DNA from: Pinguiococcus pyrenoidosus
Taxonomy: Eukaryota; Sar; Pinguiophyceae; Pinguiochrysidales; Pinguiochrysidaceae
Length of the DNA stretch: 64,000 nucleotides
Reading direction: 5' to 3'
Assembly (NCBI GenBank): GCA_019677205.1
Contig: JAAMXY010001026.1
Coordinates: 1-64,000 of the forward strand
Part shown: piece by piece, positions 10,365 to 21,770 of the stretch
Layout: every line of letters begins with the position of its first letter
How positions within the stretch are numbered: position 1 is the first letter of the stretch
Notes under the pieces: generated by a model
What the model was told of the DNA's origin: nothing
Database searches by the model: none
What the model saw: only the letters and a program-made list of their open reading frames with translations
Made by a program: the position numbers and the translations under genes

Positions 10365-12534
10365 ATGCGGCTGTTTTACGCCTTCGTGACGTTCTCGCTG
10401 TGTTTTCTGCGCCTCTCGGCGCACAGTGGCAAACTGCCTCGCAGCGCGGGCAGAACGCGTCTTCACTCCGCCGCCAAGGACATGGATTTCGCCGTGTTTC
10501 CCGCGCGAGCAGAACCTTCGGCTGCGAATGACTTCTACTCTCCGTGGCTGCGGACGGTGGAGGCCTCTCTGAGGCGTCTCAGAGGCACCGGGGTGCTGGG
10601 AAGCAACGTGGACGCCGCCAGCGTGTATGCGGACCCGCAGAGAGTGCTGCTCTCCCACGCTCTGGTGCCCTCTCCGGACCCAAACGTCGGCCCAGTCTTC
10701 AACTACGGCAACAAGGCCGCTCAGGAGTTGTTCGAGATGAGCTGGGGACAGCTGACGAGTACTCCGTCAAGAAAATCCGCCGAAGAGCCCGACAGAGCCG
10801 AGCGCGAGAGGCTCCTGAACACCGTCAACGCGCAGGGCTTCATCGAGGACTACAAGGGTCTCCGGGTGTCGTCCACTGGCAAGCGCTTCTACATCTGCGA
10901 CGCGCTGGTGTGGAATGTGCTGGACGAGCAGGGCAACGTGCTGGGCCAGGCGGCGTCCTTCCTGAGGAAGGATGTGCAGCCCGTGGAGGCGGAGGGCCGC
11001 GAGGCGGAGGGCCGCGCGGTAGCTTCGGTAGGCAGTGGAAGCAATGTGTTGAAGAGCTTCCGGCTGATGTGCTACAGCTTCGCGGTCAATCACGCGTGTG
11101 CGACGGCCGCGCTGTCCCTGGCCAGCACGCGCTTCGGGCTCAACCTTGGCGGACTGAGCTCCGGAGCGCTGTACCTTGCCTACACGGTCTCGGCCCTGGT
11201 CTTCGCGACGCCGACGGTGAATCGCTTGGGGCCCAAGACGGCTCTGACCGCGTCGCTGGGTCTCTACTGCGCGTACGTCGCGGAGTTTGCTGCGTCGAGT
11301 GTGCTTGGAGCCGGGAGCGAGTACGCCCTGCTGCTCACGGGATCTGTCTTGGGCGGCATCGCCGCGGGAGTCCTTTGGACCGCCGAAGGTACGGCCCTTC
11401 GGTTTTGAGCAGCAGCCTTTGTTGGCATGGAGGCTTTGGCACTTCAAGTAGACTCACTCGCAAAGCTGTCACAATGCAGGAGCATACTTCAGTGCTGCGG
11501 TAGACGCTTTTCGGAAGGAGACGGGATCGAGCGGAGATGACGGGGTGGAAGCCAAGCTCCGGGCAACCTTTGCCAGGACGTTCCTCGGGGGCGAGGTCGC
11601 GGTGAAGCTCTTGAGCTCTGCTTTGCTGTTCTCCCTCTCCGACAACTTGGCCTTCACAGCGCTCTTCGGCCTCTCGCTGGCCTCTGCGGGCGCGGCCTGG
11701 TTCATCAAGCCATTCCAAAGCGAGAAGCAGGCCGAGTCGCGAAGAGACATCGGCGGTGTGCTGCGTGCCCTCTTCGTCGACAAGCGGAGCTACATGCTCC
11801 TTCCCCTGAATCTTGCGTTCGGGCTGGGCGTGGCATTCCTTCAACTCCAGGTGCGTCGACAAGCTCCTCTTCCCTTTTCGTCTTTTGTCTTTTCCAGCGT
11901 GTGCAATGCTCACCACAGCATACAAACAGGTCAATGGAAATGTGCTTGCCGAGAATCTGGGCCCTGCTTCTGTTGGGATCCTCAGTACCGTCGCCATCGG
12001 TGCTGCGGCGTTGTCCAGCGATGTTCTGACCAAGTCGCTGCCTTTCTGGCTGTCCATCTCCATCGGCGCGTTCGGATTCTTCGCCATGGGATCGGGCTTC
12101 GGTTGGGCCCTCGATGGCGGCACGGTTGCGCGGCTGGTGTCCGAGAACGCGTATCTCTTCGCCGTCCCTTTCTTCGTGCTGTGGGGACTAGCGCGAAGCA
12201 CATGGGAAGGGCCATTCAAGGTGCGCGTTGTTCGGACGCTTGGAGAACATGCTGCGTGCGCGTCGCGCCCATTCGAGACTCCTCTTGCTCTAACGTTTTT
12301 ACCGCACCGATCGCGTAGGCGTTCTTCGCACAGTTCTACGGGAAGGACGCCAGCCTGGCATTTTCCGTGACGATCATACAGAGCGGCCTCGCGTCGGCGA
12401 TCGGCTTCTTGACGTTTCCAAACGTGGCCATGCAGTTCTCCGGCGCACTGGTGAGCTTTTCCGCGGTCGTGGCAGCTGCCGTCCTGCTGAGCGCGCAACG
12501 AGCGGGGTTGACGGACAAGGAGCACCAGCAGTGA
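10365..12534 (+). CDS. MEKHLA-domain / UNC93-like membrane transporter fusion
   Basis: Exons 10365-11388, 11480-11850, 11930-12220, 12319-12534 (introns 91, 79 and 98 nt; all frames close exactly); 633 aa. Residues 1-25 look like a signal peptide or bipartite plastid leader. Residues about 60-210 are a MEKHLA domain (YGNKAAQELFEMSWGQL, PSRKSAEEPDR, GLRVSSTGKRFYICDALVWN), a PAS-related fold found in cyanobacteria, plastid lineages and plant HD-ZIP III factors. The rest is a multi-spanning UNC93/MFS module (VNRLGPKTALTASLGLY, LWTAEGAYFSAAV, IKPFQSE), with about ten hydrophobic segments to the C-terminus. The MEKHLA ligand is unknown; sensor-gated transport is a guess. Confidence 0.8.
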
Positions 12535-12830
12535 GAGAAGAATTCTACACCTTCATCCTCGTCTTCGGTGTGGATCCAAGGATCATCCTTTTCTGTTGCT
12601 TCATCTGATATTTATATGCTTCGTGGCAACTCGAGCGCTCTCCAAGCCCTCCGAGTTCCACTGGTGTCCAAAGCCAGTCTTTTCTACTACAGCTAGTCGC
12701 CCGTGATTTGCCCCATCACGTTATTGCACAACCGCAACTCCCACACCTTTCGGGCTAATTTCCTCTCTTCCCCCAGAGCCGTCCCGCCAAACGGACAAAC
12801 GCGACTCCACCCCGTTGGCAAGAGCCGCCG

Positions 12831-15404
12831 CTATGCTCGTGCTTCGACGGCCCCATAGCGCTTGCTCTGGTCCATGGCGCGCGTCCATGCAGGATCTTGG
12901 CCGGCCCTGCTGGTCGCAATCTTGCTTCTCCTGCCGAAGGCGAAGCCGACCAGAGCACCGATCATCGCCCACAGCGCAGAGATGGCTACCAGAGGGAAGG
13001 ACGTGGAGTCCCCGCCGCCGCTGACGAAGGTGGTGGCCTCTTGCGGGGCGCCACCACCTTCGGACGGCTCCGCAGTGTCCGTGTAGTCGGAAGCGCTGTA
13101 CACTACCTGCACATAATCCTGCGTGGAGTCGTCGTCCGTGTCCTCGCGGGGCGTCGGGAAATCCTCATCCGGGAACTGCGTCACGGGCGTGTCCGTGTTC
13201 TCTGCTACGGTCTCCTCGGAGACGGTCGGGGCCTCGGATTCGGCCACCGGTGCCGGGGTGGGGTTGTCGCTGGGCGGAGGAATCGTCGGCGCCGGGAAGG
13301 GGATGCCGGCTGGCGTGCCCGGCGGATCATCCGGCCAGAACGAGTTGAACCAGCCGACGGCGGTGAGCCACTTCTTCGGGTAGAACATCTTCTGCATCCA
13401 GATCGTGCCCTTGCCATCGACACCGCCGCCCTTGCCGTCGGTTCCGCCCGTGGTGTGCATCACCATGCCGTCGTGGTACTTCGCGATCAGGTACGCGTAG
13501 AGCTTGACCCACGCCGTCATGTACTCGTCCACGCACGAGTCGGTGTATTCGGAGAAGACCATGACCGATTCCCGGACCGCACGCTGGACGACCTTGGCCG
13601 CATGCTCCGGACCCGCATACTTCCCAACGTAGTAGGCGCCCTCGTCAGCTTGGTGCATGATCTGCTTGACCGCCTCTTCCATGCCGCCCTGCCGAGCGCG
13701 CACGCCATACTCGATGCCCTTGCGGGTGTCCCGGATCTCCTTCTCTATAAAAATGTACATGAGCCGGGCCCAGTTGCCCACCACGGCGAAGCACCAGTAG
13801 AGGACCTCCGGGTCGTAGCGGAAGAGGTGCCCCGTCGCCATCGGCTTCGGGACCTCCCCCGTGATGACGTAGATCGGCACGTAGGCTCCGGCGTGGGGCG
13901 CGTACTGTCCGACCCAGGCCATGGCCAGGAAGTCGGGCTCCGCGGCGCGGGACACGGTGATCTGAGAGTAGGAAGTGCGGAACATGGAGATGGGCCGCGG
14001 GAAGGCTCCGTGCGCCACATCCTCCTCCGTCAGGGTCGGATCCGGGCAGTCGTGGCACACGTCGAAGCGATTCGGATCGCCCCAAGGTCCAGCGGCGAGT
14101 CCGAAGCGCAGGTCGAAGGCGGTGCCGTCGAAGAGGTCGCGATTGATGTTGAAGATATCGGCCATGGTCAACTGGTCCGCCACGGGCACGGAGAACGGCT
14201 GGCTCTCCCCGAGGTAGTCCGAGCGGGGCTGGTGCAGGTACCGCCCCTCCTCGGCCAGCGAGGGATCCACGATCGTGAACACGCGCCAGACGCGAAGCGT
14301 GGCGTAGTGCGTCAAGTCCGCGTGGCCAATGGAGGCCGGCTCCCGCTGGCCGAACGTCTTCAGGAAGTGGAACATGCCGTTGCGCCCTTCCGCCGTCAAG
14401 CCGGCGCGGTCCGCCACCTCGCGCATGTTGGAACTCGCGCGGAAGACGTCCGTGATGTTGCTCTGCGTGTGGTCGAAGAAGATGTGGTCCCGCGGCGCGG
14501 TGGCAAGGCCGCTCATGGCCTCGTCCGGGATCTCCCCGATGATGAACATGTTCGCCACCACGGCCACGTGTCCCTCGGGCACCCGCTGGGCCGCCCACAC
14601 TGCCGACCTCGCGGTGTCGTCCGGGATGATGTGGAAGATCCAGGCCTCGTTCTTGTCCGTGACCGACAAGGCCTCTCCGTTCTCGAACACGGCGACGTCC
14701 GCGCCGTAGTAGCCGTAGCGCTCGGCCAGCAGACCCATGAGCTCGATGGCGCAGCGGGCACTTCCGCAGCGCTCCATCGCGATGCGCGACAGCGCCGTGA
14801 TGTCCAGCAGCGGTCCCTCGCAGTTGGGGCAGGGCCTGGGCGCGGCGCCCAGCATGGCGCTGCAGGTGGTCTCGCCCATGCCCACCTGCTTCTCGTTGAT
14901 CACGCCCATGATGTTCTCCAGGTAGGAAAACAGGAAGTCCATGGGCTCCGCCAGCGGATCCACCCACTCGCCCTCTCCCTGAAAGCGATTGTAGATGTCC
15001 ACCAGCGCGTCGTCCACAGCTCCCGGCGGCAGGTGACCGATGGTCATGTACTCGTCCCACTCCTCCGACAGCCACACATGCGACTGCTCCAGGCTGGTGT
15101 CCAGGTTCTCGGGCTTCCAGGTCTCCGCCCGGTCAGACACCTGCGTGGGGTACTGCGAGCGGTAGCGGAAGATCTTGCGCGGCTCTTCGCGCTCGGAGTT
15201 CATGGCTCGCGGCACCGAAGCCTGGCGAAAGTCGCAGTCCAGGCAGTCGGCCGTCTGCGTGGACACCACCGCGTCATCCTCCATGGCGCCCGGAGCCACC
15301 GACAGGACCGTACAGGCCCCCGAGTTCTCTCGCTGGTCGAAAGGCTCCACGGCCGAGTCGCCCTTGGCGCCCAAAGCTGCCAGAAGCAGGAGATACGCGC
15401 GCAT
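12831..15404 (-). CDS. Peptidase family C69 (secernin/dipeptidase-like) ectoprotein
   Basis: Single exon, 857 aa from the first ATG at 15404; the upstream open frame has no ATG. Residues 1-18 form a signal peptide (RAYLLLLAALGA). Cys31 in NSGACTVLSV fits the N-terminal nucleophile of the Ntn-hydrolase C69 family after propeptide removal. Further C69-like blocks include AWIFHIIPDDT, VANMFIIGEI and RVWRVFTIVDPS. A Pro/Thr/Glu-rich stalk (about 700-800) leads to one C-terminal membrane helix (SFPLVAISALWAMIGALVG) and a short basic tail. It is therefore a type I membrane or secretory-pathway dipeptidase-like enzyme. C69 enzymes cleave dipeptides, and some members are not proteolytic. The absence of introns is unusual in this window. 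The sequence is long for the family (usually 400-550 aa). Confidence 0.8.
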   Translation of the reverse strand: MRAYLLLLAALGAKGDSAVEPFDQRENSGACTVLSVAPGAMEDDAVVSTQTADCLDCDFRQASVPRAMNSEREEPRKIFRYRSQYPTQVSDRAETWKPENLDTSLEQSHVWLSEEWDEYMTIGHLPPGAVDDALVDIYNRFQGEGEWVDPLAEPMDFLFSYLENIMGVINEKQVGMGETTCSAMLGAAPRPCPNCEGPLLDITALSRIAMERCGSARCAIELMGLLAERYGYYGADVAVFENGEALSVTDKNEAWIFHIIPDDTARSAVWAAQRVPEGHVAVVANMFIIGEIPDEAMSGLATAPRDHIFFDHTQSNITDVFRASSNMREVADRAGLTAEGRNGMFHFLKTFGQREPASIGHADLTHYATLRVWRVFTIVDPSLAEEGRYLHQPRSDYLGESQPFSVPVADQLTMADIFNINRDLFDGTAFDLRFGLAAGPWGDPNRFDVCHDCPDPTLTEEDVAHGAFPRPISMFRTSYSQITVSRAAEPDFLAMAWVGQYAPHAGAYVPIYVITGEVPKPMATGHLFRYDPEVLYWCFAVVGNWARLMYIFIEKEIRDTRKGIEYGVRARQGGMEEAVKQIMHQADEGAYYVGKYAGPEHAAKVVQRAVRESVMVFSEYTDSCVDEYMTAWVKLYAYLIAKYHDGMVMHTTGGTDGKGGGVDGKGTIWMQKMFYPKKWLTAVGWFNSFWPDDPPGTPAGIPFPAPTIPPPSDNPTPAPVAESEAPTVSEETVAENTDTPVTQFPDEDFPTPREDTDDDSTQDYVQVVYSASDYTDTAEPSEGGGAPQEATTFVSGGGDSTSFPLVAISALWAMIGALVGFAFGRRSKIATSRAGQDPAWTRAMDQSKRYGAVEARA

Positions 15405-16342
15405 CTTGGCCCGTTTTCCAGCTCGCTGCGTGGCTTTCCAACAGCTGCGGAGTCCGGAGGCTCTGGCCACTTCACAGCGCCGTCGGCGCGCGCTCTGCTG
15501 CAGTAAAGGGACGCGAACGGCGGGCGCTAGCGACGCATAAGATGCGCTTGCGGTGGTCGTCGTCAGCGATTCGCGACGGCGGCTATTCGCCCGTTGCACA
15601 GCTAGGTTGAGGTTGCAAGATTTTCAAAGATACTCAAACTTTGAAACCTTCTGATGCGGAGCATAAGATGCCGAGGCAGGAGGCTACCGACACCGCGGTT
15701 CGGTTGAAGGTGTAACCGGTCTTCAACTGCTTCGGCGCGAAAACGAGGAGGAAGGAATCCGCGAAAAGATCCAGCGATCCGAAAAGATCGCAGCGCGGTC
15801 GGTAGCTAGAGGAAGAAGAGCGCTGGCTGGAAGGATAGCCACGAAGTCAAGAGCCGAGCCCTGCCTGCCTCGCTCTGTCGTGCGGCCCTCGTCATGCACT
15901 GGCTGCCTATTGCTTCGACGATGAAGACCTGGTACGGCGAGCCACCATTTGTCCACGTCCCTGACACCGAGTTCTCTATCTTGGCAACGGTCCACCGTCC
16001 GGGGAGCGCCAGACGCCGTGCGCTTCCAGGAAGCCAAGCGCTCCGCCAACCCCCGCGGCGTCCCGCGGGACGGAGGCAGCGACAGAGGCAAGGGTCGGTC
16101 CTCGTGGCCTTCGCGGATTCGCGGATTCAGCCAAAGATCCGTTGACTATTTTGCCTTTCCCCGGCGAACGGCGGAGGGCCGGGCGGCCCAGGGCCGGGCG
16201 CCTCCGAGGTCCCGTGGCCTGCCGCATGGCCCCTCCGGCTGCCGGGGGCCCTTGCGGAGCTGTGGCCTTGGTGGCGGCCGCAGAACCTTCGCCAAATTTG
16301 AATTGGAGGCGGATGAGGCCCTCTCGCCGCCGATAGGGAACA
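15405..16342. promoter_or_regulatory. Long divergent intergenic region, C69 / ABCG
   Basis: This 938-bp stretch lies between two divergent single-exon genes. Open frames exist in several phases but lack homology and any ATG-started domain. Presumably it holds two 5' UTRs and promoters. No specific element can be named. Confidence 0.4.
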
Positions 16343-19300
16343 ATGGCGGCCGAGATGCTGCGGCAGCTCGCGCCGGAGGCCCACGAGGGCGTGCTCGCTC
16401 AGGAGGCCTCTCGAGAGAGGATCCACAGCCTGGCCTCCAGCGAGCATGCCAGCTTCGCGACGGCCTGCAGCACCGACGCGCTGCCCGTCGCGGCGGTGCT
16501 GGACCTGCCGCCCATGACGCAGAGCGGCGCCGCGGGGCAGGGCCTCCGCGGAGGTCACGTGCACGACGGCCGAGAGTCCATCATGACCACGGCCACGGCG
16601 GAGGAGCCCACGCCGGAGACCTTGGTGCTGGGCAGGACGCTGGACCACCGCATCACCGGCACCACCTTGAGCGAGAGCATGAACCTCCGCCCCACGGAGA
16701 ACACGCCGTGGCTGTCCGAGCGCGGCGAGGGCGCCCTGGAGCGGGCCGCCAGCTCGCTAAAGCGCCTGTCACGAGGCCTGGGCATCCGGACGCAATCCAG
16801 GTCTGCGCTGGCGCGGAGCAGGGACGTGGGGTGCCGGATGGCGGATCCGACGACCACGGCCAAGAGGGCGAGGGAGGGCGGCGACCTCGAGACGTTCTTC
16901 CGCGAGGGCCTGCGTGCCAAGGGCCGCACCATCCGCACGCGCGGCCTGGAGATCCAGTTCAAGGACCTCTCGCTGGCGTACCTGGAGGACCCGCGGCGGA
17001 AGGAGGTGACCAACCTGGGCCAGTTCTTCGCGAGCTCGGCGCGGAATCTCGTGGCGCCCGCGAAGAAGGTGCAGCGCATCGTGCTGCAGGACCTCACGGG
17101 CGTGCTGGACCCGGGCCGGATGACGCTGGTGCTGGGCCCGCCCCAGTCGGGTACGACCTTCCTCATGAAGACGCTGGCCGGCAAGCTGCGCGGCGGGCTG
17201 TGGCGCCAGCGCGGCCGCATCACCTACGACGGGGTCACCGCCCACTGCAAGGAGAAGTTCTTCCTGTCCAAGATCGTGGGCTACATCGACCAGGAGGACC
17301 ACCATATCCCCACGCTGACCGTGCGCGAGACGCTGCAGTTCGCGCGCCTGTGCCTCATCGGCAAGGAAGCCGGCGGGCCCGACCGGAAGAGCGTGGTGGA
17401 GGTCGAGCAGCAGCTTGGCAACGACGTCGACCACGTGCTGCAGTTCCTGGACCTCCAGAGCTGCGCCGACCAGCTCGTGGGCAGCAGCTGGATCCGCGGC
17501 ATCACGAAAGCGCAGAAGAAGCGCCTCACGGCGGGAGAGATGCTGGTGGGCGAGTACGGCGCCGTCATGGCCGACGGCATCGGCACGGGGCTGGACGCCA
17601 CCAGCACGTTCGACCTCATGAAGTACTTGCGTGCCGTGACGAACGTGTACCGCATCACCATGGTGGTCAGCCTGCTGCAGCCCAGTCCCGAGGTGTTCAA
17701 CCTCTTTGACGACGTGCTGCTGCTGGACCACGGCTGCATCGTGTACCACGGGCCGCGCGAGGGCATCATGGCGCACTTCGAGAGCCTCGGCTTCCGCCGC
17801 CCGCCCATGAAAGACGTGGCGGACTACCTGCAGGAGGTCAGCACGGAGGATGGCCAGGACTACGTGTATCTCGATTGGCACCAGGTGCGGCGCCACCCGC
17901 CACCGAAATCCACCGCCGAGTTCGTGCAACGATGGGAGGAGTCGCGGCTCTTCAGGCAGACGATGACGCGCCTGCTGCGGCCGACGCTGGAGGGCAGATT
18001 CCCGCCGTCGGTGATGCGCGAGTTCAGCCTGTCGTGGCTGGACAACTTCACGGTCTGCATCCGGCGGTCCATGCGGGGCAAGGGCCGCGACGCGAAGAGC
18101 ATCCGGCTGCGCCTGGTGCAGCAGCTGGTGGTAAGTTCGCTGATCGCGGGGTTGTTCTCGTCGCTGCCGAAGGACGCCGTTCGAAGCCGCTACGGCGTGA
18201 TCTTCCTCGCCGTCATGGGTACCACGCTGGGCTCCACCTCGGCGCTGCCCATGGCGTACCGAGAGCGTGCGGTGTTCTACAAGCAGCGCGACGCGTCGTT
18301 CTACCCGACGTCGTCCTACACGCTGGCCAGTACGCTGGTGGACGTGCCCATGCAGATGCTGGAGACGACGCTCTGGACGACCATCGTGTACTGGGCGGTT
18401 GGGTTGTCGGCGTCCGCGGGTGGAAGTCACTACGGCATCTTCATCGCCGTCTGCGTGCTGCTGGGCTGCGCCACCAGGCAGTTCTTCGGGATCGTGGTGG
18501 CGGCCATCGCGGCGCATGACGTTGCGATTCCCGTGGGCGGCACCATCGTGGTGACCTTCACGCTCTTCAGCGGCTTCGTGATTCCCGAGGGCGACATCCC
18601 GCTCTGGTTCATCAGCTTCTACCACGTGAACCCCATGGCGCACGGCTTCACCATCCTCGCGCAGAACGAGTTCCTGTCCGAGAGCTACGACTACGGCATC
18701 AGCGTCGGCGGCAACGAGACGGTGGCGGCCAGCGAGCTGTACCTCACGGATCAGGGGCTGTCGACCGATCCGGCGCGCACGCTCTTCGGCACGATGGCGC
18801 TGTTCGCCTACGCCGTCTGCTGCTGGGTCGTGAGCTCGTACCTGCTGCACACTCTGCGTCACGAGCATCCACATCTGCTCACGCGCGACGACCGAGAGCG
18901 CGCGACGCAGCGCACCTCGGAGCTGTTCTACATCGCCGAGAGCGGCTCCCTCGACGAAAGCGGCAGGGTGTCGCGGGCGTCGCGACTGTCTCGGCTGTCC
19001 CCCGGGCCGTTCTCCGGCCGCAGCTTTCACATGATGGTGGCCAAGTTCCGGTGGAGCAAGGTGCTGTCCAGCCCCATCAAGGCCGTCCAGGTGGACCTGG
19101 TCTGGAGGGACGTGAGCTACTACGTCGAGGCTCCGGCGCCGATTCAGCGGCTGGAGATCCTGCATCAGGTCAGTGGCTTCGCCCTGCATGGCACCTGCAC
19201 GGCCATCATCGGCCCATCCGGCTCCGGCAAGACCACGCTGCTCAAGGTGCTGTCCGGTCGTCGCCGAGACGGCTACGTCCTGGGAAATGTGTACATGAAT

Positions 19301-20881
19301 GGCCACAAGTGCGACAAGCTCAGTCGCTCCCGCCTGGTCGGCTACGTGGAGCAGCGGGACGAGCATATCCGCTACGCCACCTTCCTGGAGGCCCTTCGCT
19401 TCAGCGCGCGGCTTCGCCTGGACGCCTGCACGGATGACAAGTGCATCGAGCACCACATCAAGAACATCCTGGACGACCTGGACCTCAACGAAGAGGCGCA
19501 TCGGCAGGTCGCCTTTGCCACGCCGGAGATGGCCAAGCGCCTGAGCATCGCCGTGGAGCTTGCGGCGAACCCCTCCGTGCTGCTGCTGGATGAGCCCACA
19601 ACTGGGTTGGGCGCCCGGTCGGCCGCCGTGGTTGTCGCCGCCATCCGTCGAGCCGCGCGAGCCGGACTGGCCGTCCTGGCGTCTGTAAATCAGCCGTCGC
19701 AGGCGATCTTCGATCAGTTCGATACGCTTCTGCTGCTTCAGCGCGGCGGTCGGACGGTGTTCTTTGGAGACACCGGCGTGCGTGGGCAGGACGTGGTGCG
19801 CTACTTCTCGGCGATCCCGAACACCATTCCGTACACGCTGGGGACCAACCCTGCCATCTACGCGCTCAACGTCATCGGCGCCGGCCCGCAGTCCCAGAAG
19901 AGCGAGTTCGACTTTGCGACGGCCTGGCAGGAGTCTCGCGCCAAGGCGAAGATGGAGGACATGCTCATGCGACCGGGCATGGCGGTGGTCGGCCGCCAAG
20001 CGGCTCCGACGTTCGAGAGCGACTTTGCCAGTCCCCTGGCGCTCCAGATTCGCCTCATCACGTGGCGGGCTTGCCTGAGCAACTACCGAAGTCCGAGGCA
20101 CAACGCGACGCGCGTGCTCTTCGCGGCCTTTGTGGGGCTGCTCTTCGGCGTGGTGTACTTCCAGCAGGACTACTACGACTTCTCGACGGCCTACGCGCGC
20201 ATCTCGCTGATCTACATGACCACGCTCTTCATCGGCCTCATCTGCTTCATCAACTCCATCATGCCGTTCTACCAGGAGCGCGCTGTGTTCTATCGGGAGA
20301 GGAGCGCCAAGATGTATACGGTGCTGGCGTATGGCACGTCGACCGGCCTTGCGGAGGTGCCCTACATCTTCCTGGCCACCAGTGCGTTCGGCATTGTGTA
20401 CTACTTCACCGTGGGCTTCAACCCGAACCCGAGGCACCTCTTCGAGTACTTCATCTTCATCCTGCTGTGGATCATCTTCGCGACCTTCTATGCGCAGTTC
20501 TGGGTCTCCGCGATGCCCACGCGAGTGAGCGCCATGGTTGCCGGCGGAGCGACCATCCAGATCATGAACTTCTTCGCTGGCTTCATCCAGCCCGTGGCCG
20601 AGATACCGCAGGAGCTCAGGGTGCTGCACTGGGCCAGTCCGCTGCACTACACGTTCGAAGGCCTGCTGACGTCGCAGTTCCGCGGCGATGAAACCGCCAT
20701 CACGACCATCGAGGAGGGCACCGGCGACATCACGCGCTCCATGTCAGACTTTGTCAAGGAGCGATTCCCGCGGTTCGACGTGGCGCACCTGTCCCGCGAC
20801 ATGGCGATCCTGATCGCCTTCATCGTCGTGTTCCGCTTCGCGACGTTCGTGTGTCTTTACCGGCTGAACTACGCCAAGGTT
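16343..20881 (+). CDS. Full-size ABCG/PDR-type transporter with degenerate nucleotide sites
   Basis: Intronless, 1513 aa (stop codon 20882-20884). Order NBD1-TMD1-NBD2-TMD2, the reverse topology of pleiotropic drug resistance ABCG proteins. TMDs show PDR blocks such as YRERAVFYKQRDASFYPTSS and FYQERAVFYRERSAKMY. NBD1: Walker A GPPQSGTT (Lys replaced by Thr), signature ITKAQKKR instead of SGGQ-type, Walker B followed by Gly rather than Glu (MADGIGTGLD). NBD2: canonical Walker A GPSGSGKTT and LLLDEPTTGL, but the D-loop reads GLGA, the signature region is ATPEMAKR, and the H-loop His is Asn (VNQPS). Fungal Pdr5 also has one degenerate site; here features of both composite sites are altered. Substrates are unknown; lipids or xenobiotics are typical for the family. 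Confidence 0.9.
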
Positions 20882-21060
20882 TAGGTGCTGGAGCGGTGGA
20901 CGAGAGACTTGAGAATCATTAGATATAGATGCAAGGGAAAGGAGGAGAGAGGAAACAGGAAGAAGCGAGACAGGAGATGGATGTGCATGCTTCGGCGCGG
21001 GAGCCATGAAGAACGGCCCCGTGGACACTCGAGAGAGCATTTTTGAGAGCGGTAACAACA

Positions 21061-21237
21061 GTTGCCTTCCGTCCGATTTGCGTCTTTCATCTTTGATCTT
21101 TCATCTTTCATCTTGCATTTCGCGTTTCACGATTTCGCACTTCGCATTTCGCGTTTCGCGTTTTGTGACTTCGCATTTCGCGTTTCGCATTTCGCACTTC
21201 GCATTTCGCGTTTCGCGTTTCGCACTTCACATCTCAT
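21061..21237. repeat. Degenerate pyrimidine-rich tandem repeat (cgcatttcgcgttt)
   Basis: Between the convergent ABCG and coiled-coil genes runs a (tc)-rich tract that passes into repeats of cgcatttcgcgtttcgc and cgcacttcgc. It begins with tcatctttgatctttcatc units. It ends exactly at the stop codon of the minus-strand gene. Confidence 0.8.
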
Positions 21238-21770
21238 TTACTCCAGAAGCTCTCCCGCCAGCTCGACCTTGGCCTGGTTTGACTGCAAGCGCTCCTCCTC
21301 CAGCTTGCGCTCGGCAATCTCCGCCTCCAGCTGCGCCACGCGCGCCCGGCGCTGCTCCTCCGCGGAGTCACGGAGCTGCACAATGCGGATGTCCTGCTTC
21401 TTCGCCTCGTCCAGCAGCTTCTGCTTCTCCTCGCGCAGCTCCTTGGCCTCTTGCCAGCCCTCGAACAGCTCGCCCACGATGCCCAGCGCCTTGGGCAAGA
21501 CAACGGCACCGACCCCGAGCTCCAACGCCGTCACCGCCGCAGCGATGCCCTCTTTGTGTCCTGTTTTTTTTTTTGGGGGGGGGGAGTGGATTTCCTTCAA
21601 TCAGTAAGTCTCTTTCACCGAAAATCTATACCGTTTTCGACCCAGAGTTCTCCACCTTGCACAAATTCCAACTCGGAGAGATACCGCTTGGTCATCTTCG
21701 ACCTCTGTAGGCGGGGCGGGGCGGTGAACGCGGCCGCGGAGGCCAAGAAGCCGAGGAAAAGGAGCTTCAT
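21238..21770 (-). CDS. Predicted plastid-targeted small coiled-coil protein
   Basis: Exons 21770-21632 and 21560-21238, with a 71-nt intron in phase 1; 153 aa. The start MKLLFLGFLASAAAFTAPP is a signal peptide ending in an A-F-T-A-P motif, matching the ASAFAP site used for import into red-derived complex plastids. The mature part has a hydrophobic, Gly/Ala-rich stretch (EGIAAAVTALELGVGAVVLP) that could be a membrane helix. A charged coiled coil follows (EAKELREEKQKLLDEAKKQD and onward). The intron has a run of 13 T followed by about 11 G on the plus strand, so the transcript's 3' splice tract is C-rich then A-rich. No family is recognised. Confidence 0.7.

Noticed and set aside
12897-15506. 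Plus-strand open frame of 869 codons
   Set aside because: It is antisense to the C69 gene. It has no domain, a His/Arg/Val-rich composition and no ATG-led start, and follows from GC-rich codon bias of the real strand.
16769-20647. Minus-strand open frame of 1292 codons
   Set aside because: Antisense shadow of the ABCG gene. The product is His/Gln/Arg-rich with no recognisable family.
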